Source: Paramicrobacterium agarici
Lineage (GTDB): Bacteria; Actinomycetota; Actinomycetes; Actinomycetales; Microbacteriaceae
DNA: 64,000 bases
Assembly: GCF_002563955.1 (NCBI RefSeq)
Contig: NZ_PDJE01000001.1
Location: 248,001-312,000 of the forward strand
Reading direction: 5' to 3'
Shown: piece after piece, positions 32,779 through 41,738 of the stretch
Numbering within the stretch: the first letter of the stretch is position 1
Layout: the number at the start of each line of letters is the position of its first letter
The notes under the pieces: model-generated
The model's database searches: none
Told to the model about the DNA's origin: nothing
The model's input: the letters and a program-made list of their open reading frames with translations, nothing else
Made by a program: the position numbers and the translations under genes

Positions 32779-35700
32779 TCAGATGACCGCTTCACTCCAC
32801 GTGTCAAGGTTGCCAAAGCGGTGCGCGGTGATCGAGATCGCCTGCTCGTGCACGAACGGCAGCATCTCCACACGGCCGGACTGCGTGACCGGGCCGGAGT
32901 AGATCGCGAGGTCCGGGTCGCCATCCACCGCGACAGCGAGAGCCCGGTGCAGGGCTGCGCGGCGCCGCGCATCCGCCCCGACCAGACGCACGCGAGGAAC
33001 GCGCGAAGCAGAACCGTCAGCCGCGCTCGGTCTGGCCATGCGCTGCACCCACTCGGCATCGGTCTCGACCGTGACGGTGACGCCGAGCCCGTCGAGCACG
33101 CGAAGCACCGCCGTCGGCAGGGCAGACGCGACGCTCACCGTGAGCTCGGACTTGGCGCGAACGCCCGCGACGATCACGCGCAGCACCTCGCTGAGAGGTG
33201 CGTCATCCATGGCGCGAATCGCGACCGGAACCGGGCGGTAGCGCAGAATGTTGCGCTCGACATCGAGCCCCGTCGCGTCTTTGACCTCGCCGTACTCGTT
33301 GGCCCACGCGACGGCGTCAGACAGCGCGCTGCGGCGCAGAACATCGAACTGCTCGTACTCCATCGAAGGCTGCGCCGACTCGATCAGCCGCGTGATGCGC
33401 GAGTCGAGCCCGCGCAGATGCAGTGTCGAGCTCGAGCTGCCTCGAGCGGCGCGCCACGAACCGAGTCCGTAGAGGTAGCTCGGCCCGCCCGCCTTGGTGC
33501 CCGCCCCCACGGACGAACGCTTCCACCCGCCGAACGGCTGTCGCTGCACGATCGCCCCCGTCATGCCGCGGTTGACATACAGGTTGCCGGCCTCGACGTT
33601 CGCGAGCCACTCTTCGAGGTCGTTCGGGTCCTGCGTGTGAAGGCCGGACGTGAGCCCGTATTCGATCGCGTTGACATACCGAATCGCGTCGTCGAGGGTT
33701 CGAGCGCGCATGATGCCGAGAACCGGTCCGAAGAACTCGGTCAGGTGAAAGTACGAGCCGGCCTTGACGCCGGAGCGGATGCCGGGAGACCACAGTCGCC
33801 CCGACCGGTCGAGGCGTTTCGGCTCGACGAGCCACTCCTCGCCGACGCCGAGCTCCGTCAGGGCGTGCAGCAGCTTTCCCTGCGCCGGCTCGACGATCGG
33901 GCCCATCTGGGCGCTCGGGTCAGAGGGGTACCCGACGCGCAGCGACATGGCGGCATCCACCAACTGGCGGTGGAACCGCTCGGATTTCGCCGCGGAGCCG
34001 ACGAGAATCACAAGACTGGATGCTGAGCATTTCTGCCCCGCGTGGCCGAAGGCGCTCTTCACGACGTCTGACGCCGCGAGGTCCATGTCGGCGCTCGGCA
34101 TCACGATGAGGGCGTTCTTGCCGCTCGTCTCGGCGAGAATCGGCAGCTCCGGCTTCCACGAGCGGAACAGCTTGGCGGTGTCCCACGCGCCCGTGAGAAT
34201 GACACGGTCCACGGCGTCGTGCGCGATGAGTTGTCTGCCGAGGTCGCCCTCCTCGATCGAGACGAAGGCGAGCAGATCGCGCGGAACGCCAGCCTCCCAC
34301 AGTGCCTCGACCATGACGGCGGCGGTGCGCTCAGCCTGCGGTGCCGGTTTGATGATGACGCCGGACCCCGAGGCAAGTGCGGCGAGAACGCCTCCCGTCG
34401 GAATCGCGAGCGGAAAGTTCCACGGCGGCGTGACGACAATGAGCTGCGACGGCTCGAACACGGCACCCTGCACGCGGTCGAGCTGGCGGGCCTGCGCGGC
34501 GTAGTAGTGCGCGAAGTCGATCGCCTCGCTCACCTCGGGGTCGCCCTCGGAAATGGTCTTTCCCGTCTCGGAGCCCATCACCTCGATGAGCCGGTCGCGG
34601 TGCGCGGCGAGAGCATCGGCGGCGCGCTCGATGACCTCGGCGCGATCAGCGCCCGGCTTCGCGCCCCACGCGGCACCCGCGCTGGTCACGGTATCGATGA
34701 TGCGCTCGAGCTCGGCAGCATCCGTCACCCGGTGGGCGTTTACCTCCTCGACGCCCAGCCGCGATTCCGCCATGCGTGCGATGATGGCGCGGCCCCACTC
34801 GCGGTTCGCGGGGATCGCCGGGTCGGTGTCTGGCGTGTTGTGAAAGCCGGGCAGCCCGACGTCGCTGCGCGTCACGGCCTCGAACGTGCCCGTGAAGATG
34901 CGCGTCGTGTCGAACGGACCGGGAGCGTCACCTCTGGGGCGTCCCAGATGCAGCACCTGCTGGGTCAGGCCCTCGTCAGGCAGTGCGTCGCCGAGATCGA
35001 GGGTGTCGGATGCTGTCGCCGCAGCACGCTCGACGTCAACCTCCTGGGCCTCGGCGTTCTCGCCGGCGGTGATTTCGCCGTTCGGTGCGTCGCCCGCGAG
35101 CATCCATTCGGTCTGGCGATTCTGTGTGCGGTTCGGCGTGGGAGGTGCCGAGCCGTCGTGGTCGAGCTCGTCGATCGAGGCAAGAAACCGCTCTGTCTCG
35201 CGCTCGAGCAGCGCGTGGTTCTCGTGCAGCTCGAAGACCGCCGACATGTAGTTCTCCGTCGAGGCGTTCTCTTCAAGCCGACGGATGAGGTAGGAAATCG
35301 CGACATCGAACTCGTGCGGATTCACGACCGGCGTGTAGAGCAGCAGGTTGCCGACGACGTTGCGCACGGCCTGCGCCTGACCCGTCGCCATGCCGAGAAG
35401 CATCTCGAACTCGACAGCATCCGTCACACCGCGCTGCCGCGCAAGCAGCCACGCATACGCGACGTCGAAGAGGTTGTGGCCGGCGACGCCGAGCCGAACA
35501 GCATCCGTGTTCTCTGGCGTCATCGACCACTCGAGAACGCGCTTGTAATTGGCGTCGGTGTGCTGCTTCTCGGAGTACGGCGCGTTCGGCCAGCCGTGCA
35601 TCTGGGCGTCGACGTTCTCCATCTGCAGATTGGCGCCCTTGACGAGGCGCACCTTGATCGGCGCTCCGCCGCTCGCACGGCGGGTGCGTGCCCATGCCGT

Positions 35701-36519
35701 GAGCTCCTGCATGGCCGGCAGCGCGTCGGGCAGGTACGCCTGCAGAACGATTCCCGCTTCGAGAAACCTCAGCTCGGGGTGCTCGAGCACGCGCGTGAAG
35801 ACCGCGATCGTGAGGTCGAGGTCGCGGTACTCCTCCATGTCGAGATTGATGAACTTGCGGTGGCCGCGCTGCTCGGCCTCGACGGCGACGCGGTACAGCG
35901 GAATGAGCTTTTCGACGACGTGCTCGACGGCCTCGTCGAACGCCCACATCGAGAGCTGCGACACGATCGACGACACCTTGATTGAGACGTAATCGACGTC
36001 GTCGCGCTCGAGCAGCCGCAGCGTTCCGTCGAAGCGACGCTGCGCCTCTTTCTCACCCAGCACCGCCTCGCCCAGCAGATTGAGGTTGAGCCGCGAACCG
36101 TCTTCACGCAGGTGAGCGATTGCCGGGCCGAGCTTCTCTGGCGTGGCGTCGACGACGAGGTGCCCGACCATCTCACGCAGCACGCGGCGGGCGATTGGAA
36201 TGACGATGGCGGGAATCACGGGCCCGAGAACACCGCCGCACGCGATGGCGGCGCGCATGTACCAGGGGAGAAACGCCGGCGTGAGCTTCGCGACCCGCTG
36301 CAGCCCGTATCCCGCGACAAAGAGGTCTTCTGGGCGCATGACGCCGTCGACGAAGCCGACGGTGAACGGCAGCCCGTTCGGATCTTTCAGAACTCCCGCG
36401 AGCCGCTCGGCGGCCGGATCCGCGGGGTATTGCGCGCTTTCGCGGAGCCACGTGTGCGCCAGCTGCACCGCTTCGTGAGCAAGCTCGTGTCGCGTTGTCT
36501 GCTGTGATGCCTCTGCCAT
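32779..36519 (-). CDS. putA: Bifunctional proline dehydrogenase / L-glutamate-5-semialdehyde dehydrogenase PutA
   Basis: A 1246-residue bifunctional enzyme oxidising proline to pyrroline-5-carboxylate (FAD, electrons to quinone) and then to glutamate (NAD+). The PRODH half has RFLEAGIVLQAYLPDALPAM and KVRLVKGANLQMENV near residue 293. A ~120-residue linker rich in Glu/Asp/Ala follows. The P5C dehydrogenase half contains TPPWNFPLAIPTGG, the catalytic Glu in AETSGKN (~795) and the nucleophilic Cys in GHAGQKCSAS (~829). About 200 further C-terminal residues follow the core. No N-terminal DNA-binding domain is present; regulation probably falls to the divergent LysR gene. TAGTCT ends 7 nt before the ATG. 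Confidence 0.88.
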   Translation of the reverse strand: MAEASQQTTRHELAHEAVQLAHTWLRESAQYPADPAAERLAGVLKDPNGLPFTVGFVDGVMRPEDLFVAGYGLQRVAKLTPAFLPWYMRAAIACGGVLGPVIPAIVIPIARRVLREMVGHLVVDATPEKLGPAIAHLREDGSRLNLNLLGEAVLGEKEAQRRFDGTLRLLERDDVDYVSIKVSSIVSQLSMWAFDEAVEHVVEKLIPLYRVAVEAEQRGHRKFINLDMEEYRDLDLTIAVFTRVLEHPELRFLEAGIVLQAYLPDALPAMQELTAWARTRRASGGAPIKVRLVKGANLQMENVDAQMHGWPNAPYSEKQHTDANYKRVLEWSMTPENTDAVRLGVAGHNLFDVAYAWLLARQRGVTDAVEFEMLLGMATGQAQAVRNVVGNLLLYTPVVNPHEFDVAISYLIRRLEENASTENYMSAVFELHENHALLERETERFLASIDELDHDGSAPPTPNRTQNRQTEWMLAGDAPNGEITAGENAEAQEVDVERAAATASDTLDLGDALPDEGLTQQVLHLGRPRGDAPGPFDTTRIFTGTFEAVTRSDVGLPGFHNTPDTDPAIPANREWGRAIIARMAESRLGVEEVNAHRVTDAAELERIIDTVTSAGAAWGAKPGADRAEVIERAADALAAHRDRLIEVMGSETGKTISEGDPEVSEAIDFAHYYAAQARQLDRVQGAVFEPSQLIVVTPPWNFPLAIPTGGVLAALASGSGVIIKPAPQAERTAAVMVEALWEAGVPRDLLAFVSIEEGDLGRQLIAHDAVDRVILTGAWDTAKLFRSWKPELPILAETSGKNALIVMPSADMDLAASDVVKSAFGHAGQKCSASSLVILVGSAAKSERFHRQLVDAAMSLRVGYPSDPSAQMGPIVEPAQGKLLHALTELGVGEEWLVEPKRLDRSGRLWSPGIRSGVKAGSYFHLTEFFGPVLGIMRARTLDDAIRYVNAIEYGLTSGLHTQDPNDLEEWLANVEAGNLYVNRGMTGAIVQRQPFGGWKRSSVGAGTKAGGPSYLYGLGSWRAARGSSSSTLHLRGLDSRITRLIESAQPSMEYEQFDVLRRSALSDAVAWANEYGEVKDATGLDVERNILRYRPVPVAIRAMDDAPLSEVLRVIVAGVRAKSELTVSVASALPTAVLRVLDGLGVTVTVETDAEWVQRMARPSAADGSASRVPRVRLVGADARRRAALHRALAVAVDGDPDLAIYSGPVTQSGRVEMLPFVHEQAISITAHRFGNLDTWSEAVI

Positions 36520-36565
36520 GCTCCCGAGACTATTACGCCAGAGGTCGTGACGCCGCCCGGACTGC

Positions 36566-36625
36566 CGCAGATTCAGCTTCTCGGCGGGTGGACCGCGACT
36601 CGTCAGAGCAGCCATCGAATCTGCG
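36566..36625. promoter_or_regulatory. Paired 9-bp half-sites in the putA/lysR gap
   Basis: CGCAGATTC (36566-36574) and GAATCTGCG (36617-36625) are perfect inverted copies. Their centres are 51 bp apart, close to five helical turns. Two half-sites placed this way on one DNA face suit a tetrameric LysR regulator that bends or loops DNA. Confidence 0.45.
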
Positions 36626-36667
36626 AGAATAACCATCACGTCTGCTTCATGAAGACGAGGAGGCCGG

Positions 36668-37579
36668 ATGCTGGACATGCGACGCCTCCGCGTGCTTCAC
36701 GAATTGAAACTGCGAGGAACCCTCTCGGCCGTCGCCGACGCTCTCGCGTACAGCCCTTCGGCCGTGTCGCAGCAGCTCGCGCAGCTCGAGCGCGAGGCCG
36801 GTGTTCCGCTCATTCAGAAGGCCGGCCGCCGTGTTGCGCTCACCCCTCAGGGCGAGGTTCTCGCCGCTCACGCCGCTCGCCTGCTCGACGGGCTCGAGGC
36901 AGCGGAAGCCGCGGTGTCGCAGACGCTCACCTCCGTGTCGGGCACCGTGCGGCTCGCTGTCTTTCAATCAGCCGCGCACGCGATCATCCCGCGCGCCATC
37001 ACGCTCGTTGCGGCGCAGCATCCCGAACTGCGCGTCATCACCGTCGAACGTGAGCCTGACGAGGCGCTCTTCGAGGTGTCGGCGCGCGACTTCGACCTCG
37101 TGATCGCCGAGCAGTATCCGGGGCACACACGCGCACATCGTTCCGATCTCGATCGAGTCCCTCTCGGAAACGACGCGATTCGACTCGCGATGCCACCGGA
37201 TGCCGGAGACACGCCGATCGCCTCTGTCGACGACTTCGCAGCATCCGCCCGCCACCGCCCCTGGGTGATGGAGCCGCAGGGAACGGCGTCGCGCACATGG
37301 GCGCTGCAGCTGTGCCGGGGAGCCGGATTCGAGCCAGATGTTCGCTTTGAGACCGCCGACCTCATGGCGCACATCCGGCTCATCAGCAGCGGCAACGCCG
37401 TCGGCCTGCTTCCCGATCTCGTGTGGGCGGGCGAGCACCCGTCGGTCACGCTTCGCGAGCTGCCGGGAAATCCGCAGCGCGAAGTGTTCACCTCGGCACG
37501 GCCTGCCAACGCGTCGCGGCCAGGAGTCGTCGCCGTGCGTGCCGCGCTCGCTCAGGCGGTCGCCGAGATCGCACCCTGA
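36668..37579 (+). CDS. LysR-family transcriptional regulator
   Basis: A 303-residue LTTR. The N-terminal helix-turn-helix spans MRRLRVLHELKLRGTLSAVA and SPSAVSQQLAQLEREAGVPL. A linker helix and a periplasmic-binding-protein-like effector domain (SGTVRLAVFQSAAHAIIPRA) follow. GAGGAGG precedes the ATG at 36668. It diverges from putA, which is the likely target; proline or pyrroline-5-carboxylate could be the co-inducer, but this is inferred only from position. Confidence 0.85.
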   Translation: MLDMRRLRVLHELKLRGTLSAVADALAYSPSAVSQQLAQLEREAGVPLIQKAGRRVALTPQGEVLAAHAARLLDGLEAAEAAVSQTLTSVSGTVRLAVFQSAAHAIIPRAITLVAAQHPELRVITVEREPDEALFEVSARDFDLVIAEQYPGHTRAHRSDLDRVPLGNDAIRLAMPPDAGDTPIASVDDFAASARHRPWVMEPQGTASRTWALQLCRGAGFEPDVRFETADLMAHIRLISSGNAVGLLPDLVWAGEHPSVTLRELPGNPQREVFTSARPANASRPGVVAVRAALAQAVAEIAP

Positions 37580-37668
37580 TTCAGCACGCCACCTTCTGTC
37601 AAACCCTGTCGTGCGCAGAGCAAACGTGCCACGGTGAAGAGGAACGCACCGAGCACCAGGAGAGTCTC

Positions 37669-38019
37669 ATGTCGCGAACACCGACGGACGTGATCCACGA
37701 CCACCTGATGAAGCGCCTCGAGGGAGACCTCGAGGGCGACATCGCACACAACTTCTCCGAAGACATCCTGATTCTGTCGGGCTTCGGCACCTACAGAGGG
37801 CACGACGGCATTCGGCAGTCGTCAGCGGAACTCACCGAGGCTGTCGCGAGCGGCGAGTTCAACTACAACCGCACGGTCATCGAGCGCGAGTACGGCTTTC
37901 TCGAGTGGACGGCGAAGGGGAACGACAACATCATTCGCGACGGCGCCGACTCGTATCACGTCGTCGACGGGCTGATCGTGCTGCAGACGATCCACTACAC
38001 GACCTGGCCGCGCACCTGA
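37669..38019 (+). CDS. SnoaL-like / NTF2-fold protein
   Basis: A 116-residue NTF2-superfamily protein of the SnoaL/ketosteroid-isomerase-like kind. It begins with an amphipathic helix (DVIHDHLMKRLEGDLEGDIA) and has LSGFGTYRGHDGIRQSS and ERE-YGFLEW strands that would line a pocket. CCAGGAGAG precedes the ATG at 37669. The ligand and role are unknown. It converges with the dehalogenase-like gene, 6 nt between stops. Confidence 0.7.
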   Translation: MSRTPTDVIHDHLMKRLEGDLEGDIAHNFSEDILILSGFGTYRGHDGIRQSSAELTEAVASGEFNYNRTVIEREYGFLEWTAKGNDNIIRDGADSYHVVDGLIVLQTIHYTTWPRT

Positions 38020-38025
38020 CGGTGG

Positions 38026-38883
38026 TCAGCCGAAGAAGCGCTCGAGCTCGCCGGTCAGCTGAGTCGGCGCCTCTTCGGCCATGTGGTGCCCGCTGTCGAT
38101 GCGCGCACCCTGCACCTGGTCGGCCCACGCTCGCCAGATCGCGAGCGGGTCGCCGTATAGCTTCTCGAGATCGTCGCGAATCGACCACAGCGCGAGCACC
38201 GGCATCGTGAGCTTCTTCCCGCGGTCGCGGTCGGCCTCGTCGTGCTGCCGGTCGATCGCGAGTCCAGCACGGTAGTCGGCCAGCATCCCAGCGATGACCT
38301 CGGGCCGACGAACCGCCTCTGCCACCTCGGCGAAGTTCTCGGCGCCCATGGTGTCGGCATCGAACCCGTACCAGGCGAGGGGGTCCGCTGCGATCGCACG
38401 CTCGGGTTTATCGGGCTGAGCGTAGAAGAACCAGTGCCACCGCGCCGTCGCGAAGGCGGCATCGGCACGGGCGAGGTGTTCGCTGATGGGAACGCAGTCG
38501 GCGAGCGCGAGCCGGGCCACGGCCGCCGGACTGTCGAGTGCGAGCCGCAGGGCGACGTAGCTGCCGCGATCGTGCCCCACCAGGTAAAACCGTGTGTGAC
38601 CCAGCGTCTCGACTGCGGAGCGGATGCTGCGGGCCATCGCACGCTTCGACGATGACGAATGATCGGATGCTGGATGAGCGATGACCGACCGGCCATAGCC
38701 CGGAAGATCCGGGCAGATCACGGTGAATCCAGCATCCATGAGCGTGGGAGCGACTCGATGCCATGTTGCCGAGGTCCGCGGGTGTCCGTGCAGCAGAACG
38801 ATCGGAAACCCATCTCCGCCGTGCCGCACGAAAATGCGCGCACCTGGAGTCTCGACCCAGTCTTCGGCGAAACCCTTGAACAC
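38026..38883 (-). CDS. Alpha/beta hydrolase, haloacetate-dehalogenase-like
   Basis: A 285-residue alpha/beta hydrolase. The oxyanion region LLHGHPRTSATWHRVAP is followed by the nucleophile elbow GHDRG, where an Asp replaces the usual Ser. This marks the haloacetate dehalogenase/epoxide hydrolase branch. The catalytic His lies in SGHHMAEEAP near the C-terminus. Such enzymes hydrolyse fluoro- or chloroacetate or epoxides. The GTG at 38883 is the only plausible start that opens the domain. A 10-codon ORF (38886-38918) ends 2 nt before it. Confidence 0.75.
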   Translation of the reverse strand: MFKGFAEDWVETPGARIFVRHGGDGFPIVLLHGHPRTSATWHRVAPTLMDAGFTVICPDLPGYGRSVIAHPASDHSSSSKRAMARSIRSAVETLGHTRFYLVGHDRGSYVALRLALDSPAAVARLALADCVPISEHLARADAAFATARWHWFFYAQPDKPERAIAADPLAWYGFDADTMGAENFAEVAEAVRRPEVIAGMLADYRAGLAIDRQHDEADRDRGKKLTMPVLALWSIRDDLEKLYGDPLAIWRAWADQVQGARIDSGHHMAEEAPTQLTGELERFFG

Positions 38884-38885
38884 GA

Positions 38886-38918
38886 TTACTCGTCTCGCTG
38901 CAATCGGCTGCTGCTCAT
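38886..38918 (-). CDS. Possible 10-codon leaderless leader ORF
   Basis: ATG at 38918 opens a frame reading MSSSRLQRDE and stopping 2 nt before the dehalogenase GTG. TAGCGT lies 6 nt upstream of the ATG, the spacing seen for leaderless starts here. The layout suggests translational coupling, in which ribosomes ending the leader reinitiate at the GTG, which lacks a good ribosome site. Confidence 0.3.
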   Translation of the reverse strand: MSSSRLQRDE

Positions 38919-39043
38919 GATTCGACGCTAATCGCGATGCCCACTGCTGGCGAGAGGTTGACACGGGCACCGCACGGTCGTCGTCGGCTCACTCGCCGGC
39001 GTCGTGCGCACCCTCGACTGAGCGCCCTCGACGGGTCGCACCC

Positions 39044-40180
39044 TCAGCTGCGCACGGCCGACACGATGTCGCGAACGGGTTCCGCCGCCTTGAGCCCTGC
39101 TCCCGTGAGCAGTACGACGGTGGTCTCGGCGGGTGCGATCGCGCCCGAGCTCAGCAGCCTGGAGTAGGCGGCAGCGGCGGTGGCGCTCGTCGGCTCGACG
39201 AAGAGTCCCTGCGAGCACAGATCGGCGAGAGCACGCGAGATCTCTGCCTCGGCAAGAGCAATCGTTGCCCCGCCGGTCTCCCGCAGCGCACGGATCATCT
39301 GCGCCAGCCGCAGGGGATGCGCAATCGCTGTTCCCTCGGCGATCGTGGGGGCGACAGGACGCTCGACCGGCACGTCGACTCCTGCCGTGAAACTCGCGTC
39401 GACGGGAGAGCAGTTCACCGGCTGCGCCGCGTAGAGCCGCGGCATCCGCGTGATCTGCCCCGCGCCGAGCAGTTCTCGAAACCCGATGAAGCATCCAAGC
39501 AGGCTGCTGCCGGCCCCGACCGGAACGATGACGTTGTCCGGTGCGCGAAACCCCAGATCTTCCCACAGCTCGTACGCGAGCGACTTGGTGCCCTGAAGAA
39601 AGAATGCCTGCCAGTTGTGGCTGGCGTAGAACGCTGTGTCGCCAGACGCCGCGATCGCGGCATTTTGCGATTGCTCGCGCGCTCCCGGCACGAGCTCGAG
39701 CCGCGCACCGTATGCCTGCACTTGAGCGAGCTTGGCCGCAGACGTTGCCTCGGGCGCGAAGATCGTCGCTTCGAGTCCGCCCGCAGCCGCGTAGCCCGCG
39801 ACGGAGGACCCGCCATTGCCCGAGCTGTCTTCGAGAATGGAGCGGATGCCGCGGTCGCGAAGGTATGAGAGCATGACGCTCGTGCCGCGATCTTTGAAGC
39901 TGCCGGTGGGGTTCATCCAATCGGCTTTGAACAGCGGAGTGCCGCCGGCGAACGAAGGCTCGATCAGCGGAGTGCATCCCTCCCCGAGGGTGATCGGCGA
40001 CGCAATCTCGACGGGCAGTGCAGCGCGATACCTCCACAGTGAGTGCGCCGAGGTGTCGATGTCGTTGCGACCGAGGCCTGAGCCCAGTTCGATCCACAGC
40101 GGGCGACCAGCATCCGATCTCCACCGTGGCTCGCCCAGAGGGTAGGTGCTCCCATCAACCGGATCAACGTAGCTGCTCAC
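39044..40180 (-). CDS. Threonine synthase-like PLP-dependent enzyme
   Basis: A 378-residue PLP fold-type II protein related to threonine synthase. The PLP-lysine lies in WMNPTGSFKDRGTSVMLSYL. The phosphate-binding SSGNGGSSVAGYAA and the VPVGAGSSLLGCF block follow, and TGAGLKAAEP closes it. Threonine synthase converts O-phosphohomoserine to threonine; related enzymes act on other beta- or gamma-substituted amino acids. I prefer the GTG at 40180 because TACGCT ends 6 nt before it; an in-frame ATG at 40222 is an alternative. It diverges from yajQ. No hom or thrB gene is nearby. Confidence 0.75.
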   Translation of the reverse strand: MSSYVDPVDGSTYPLGEPRWRSDAGRPLWIELGSGLGRNDIDTSAHSLWRYRAALPVEIASPITLGEGCTPLIEPSFAGGTPLFKADWMNPTGSFKDRGTSVMLSYLRDRGIRSILEDSSGNGGSSVAGYAAAGGLEATIFAPEATSAAKLAQVQAYGARLELVPGAREQSQNAAIAASGDTAFYASHNWQAFFLQGTKSLAYELWEDLGFRAPDNVIVPVGAGSSLLGCFIGFRELLGAGQITRMPRLYAAQPVNCSPVDASFTAGVDVPVERPVAPTIAEGTAIAHPLRLAQMIRALRETGGATIALAEAEISRALADLCSQGLFVEPTSATAAAAYSRLLSSGAIAPAETTVVLLTGAGLKAAEPVRDIVSAVRS

Positions 40181-40186
40181 GATGCC

Positions 40187-40192
40187 AGCGTA
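40187..40192 (-). promoter_or_regulatory. -10 box (TACGCT) of the threonine synthase-like gene
   Basis: On the minus strand TACGCT ends 6 nt before the GTG at 40180, supporting this start. Confidence 0.45.
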
Positions 40193-40235
40193 TGCGAGCG
40201 GCACCGCCAGCCGAGCGTTCATCGGCCAGTGCGGC

Positions 40236-40241
40236 TAGCAT
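40236..40241 (+). promoter_or_regulatory. -10 box (TAGCAT) of yajQ, leaderless spacing
   Basis: TAGCAT ends 6 nt before the ATG at 40248. With the box at 40187-40192 it makes a divergent pair of leaderless-type promoters. Confidence 0.5.
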
Positions 40242-40247
40242 GTGGGC

Positions 40248-40736
40248 ATGGCAGATTCATCGTTTGACATCGTCAGCAAGGTCGACAAGATGGAGGCGGA
40301 GAACGCCGTCAACCAGGCCCGCAAAGAAGTGGCCCAGCGCTACGACTTTCGCGGAACCGAGGCGTCGGTCGAGTGGGCGGGCGAGGCGATCCTCCTCAAG
40401 GCGAACACCGAGGAGCGCGTGAACGCGATTCTCGACGTCGTGCAGTCCAAGTTCATCAAGCGCGGAATCTCGCTCAAGAGCCTCGAGTCCGGCGAGCCCT
40501 ACGCGAGCGGCAAGGAATACCGCCTCGAGATCGGCCTCAAGAACGGCATCGCGAGCGACCAGGCAAAGAAGATCTCGAAGATCATTCGCGACGAGGCGCC
40601 CAAGAGCGTGAAGAGCCAGATTCAGGGCGATGAGCTGCGCGTGCAGTCGAAGAGTCGCGACGACCTGCAGTCGACGATCTCGCTGCTCAAGGGCAGCGAT
40701 CTCGACATCGATCTGCAGTTCATCAACTTTCGCTGA
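40248..40736 (+). CDS. yajQ: YajQ-family nucleotide-binding protein
   Basis: A 162-residue YajQ/UPF0234 protein, the usual family length. It starts [20 protein letters not shown] and has [20 protein letters not shown] and [20 protein letters not shown]. Proteobacterial homologues bind cyclic di-GMP and act with a regulator; a similar role here is not shown. The ATG at 40248 is chosen over a GTG two codons earlier because of the -10 spacing. Confidence 0.9.
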   Translation: MADSSFDIVSKVDKMEAENAVNQARKEVAQRYDFRGTEASVEWAGEAILLKANTEERVNAILDVVQSKFIKRGISLKSLESGEPYASGKEYRLEIGLKNGIASDQAKKISKIIRDEAPKSVKSQIQGDELRVQSKSRDDLQSTISLLKGSDLDIDLQFINFR

Positions 40737-40757
40737 TCAGCGTCCCGCCGTTACTGT

Positions 40758-41738
40758 TCAAGGACTGGCACCATCGCGATCGCGCATGGCCGTGCGAGGA
40801 ATCTCTGGCACAGGAATGATCGCGACATCCTGCAGTTTCCAATCGAGACGCATGCATTCGACTCGGGCGGCACGCAACAGCTCCGTCGTGACCTTGCCGC
40901 GTCGCGGAACAACGAACGCCTCGACATGAAACACCTGGCCCTCATCGCGAACGCGTGACCCGACGTCGGTGACCCACGAGAGGCTTCCGAGATAGTCGTG
41001 CACCTTGTCGACGAGCGGGTGCACCTGCTTCTGGTCGAATGTCGTCGCACGCTGGTCCACGAGATCGAGAATCGACGCTCGAGTGTTCTTGATGCCGTCC
41101 CAGAGAATACCGATGGAGATAAAGATTGCCGCTGCCGAGTCCATCCACCAGATTCCCACGCCAATACCGGCCACCCCGACGATCGATCCCACGTTCGTCG
41201 TCCAGTCAGCCTTCGCCATGTCAGCATCGGCAAAAAGCAACTTGTTGTGCAGCGGTCCCGCAACTTTCATTTTCGCGCGTCCAAGCAGCACGGGCGGAGC
41301 GGCGATGAGCGCCATCACGATCATCATCAGCCACCCCAGCCAGATCGTGTTTCCCCAGAGATTGACCGTGCCTATCGTGGGATGCTCCTGTTTGACGAGC
41401 CCCGTCGTGGCGTCAACGATCAGTATCAGGCCGACGATGCCGAGTGCGACGCCAGCGACGAGATGGCCCACTTCCATTGCGCGGTGAAAGCCGTACGGAT
41501 GCTTGCGCGTGGGCTTCTTCGCCACGATAGAGATGGCGACGAGAAACGCGAGCTGCGGTGTCGTGGAGATCATGTCTTCGATCCACGCCGTCTTCATGGC
41601 CTGCGAGTTTCCGAGCACGAAGAACACGATCGTAATCGTGAACACCGCATAGGCGATCGTCGCCCACTCAAGCCAGATCGCCTTACGCAACGCCTCCTGC
41701 TGCTCCTGGGGCAGCTTCTGGTCTATCGGGGGAATCAT
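40758..41738 (-). CDS. Cation diffusion facilitator family transporter
   Basis: A 326-residue CDF-type membrane protein with about six helices. The HPYGFHRAMEVGHL block near residue 77 and HNKLLFADADMAKADWTTNV carry the histidine and aspartate residues of the metal site. A cytoplasmic C-terminal domain (WVTDVGSRVRDEGQVFHVEA) follows, as in CDF exporters. Members usually export zinc, manganese, iron or cobalt in exchange for protons. Its ATG overlaps the stop of the substrate-binding lipoprotein (ATGA), so the two are co-translated; this is an unusual pairing. Confidence 0.8.
   Translation of the reverse strand: MIPPIDQKLPQEQQEALRKAIWLEWATIAYAVFTITIVFFVLGNSQAMKTAWIEDMISTTPQLAFLVAISIVAKKPTRKHPYGFHRAMEVGHLVAGVALGIVGLILIVDATTGLVKQEHPTIGTVNLWGNTIWLGWLMMIVMALIAAPPVLLGRAKMKVAGPLHNKLLFADADMAKADWTTNVGSIVGVAGIGVGIWWMDSAAAIFISIGILWDGIKNTRASILDLVDQRATTFDQKQVHPLVDKVHDYLGSLSWVTDVGSRVRDEGQVFHVEAFVVPRRGKVTTELLRAARVECMRLDWKLQDVAIIPVPEIPRTAMRDRDGASP

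Noticed and set aside
40180..40222. A frameshift or truncation at the start of the threonine synthase-like gene
   Set aside because: The N-terminus is simply shorter than in full-length threonine synthases, and the frame is open from either start.
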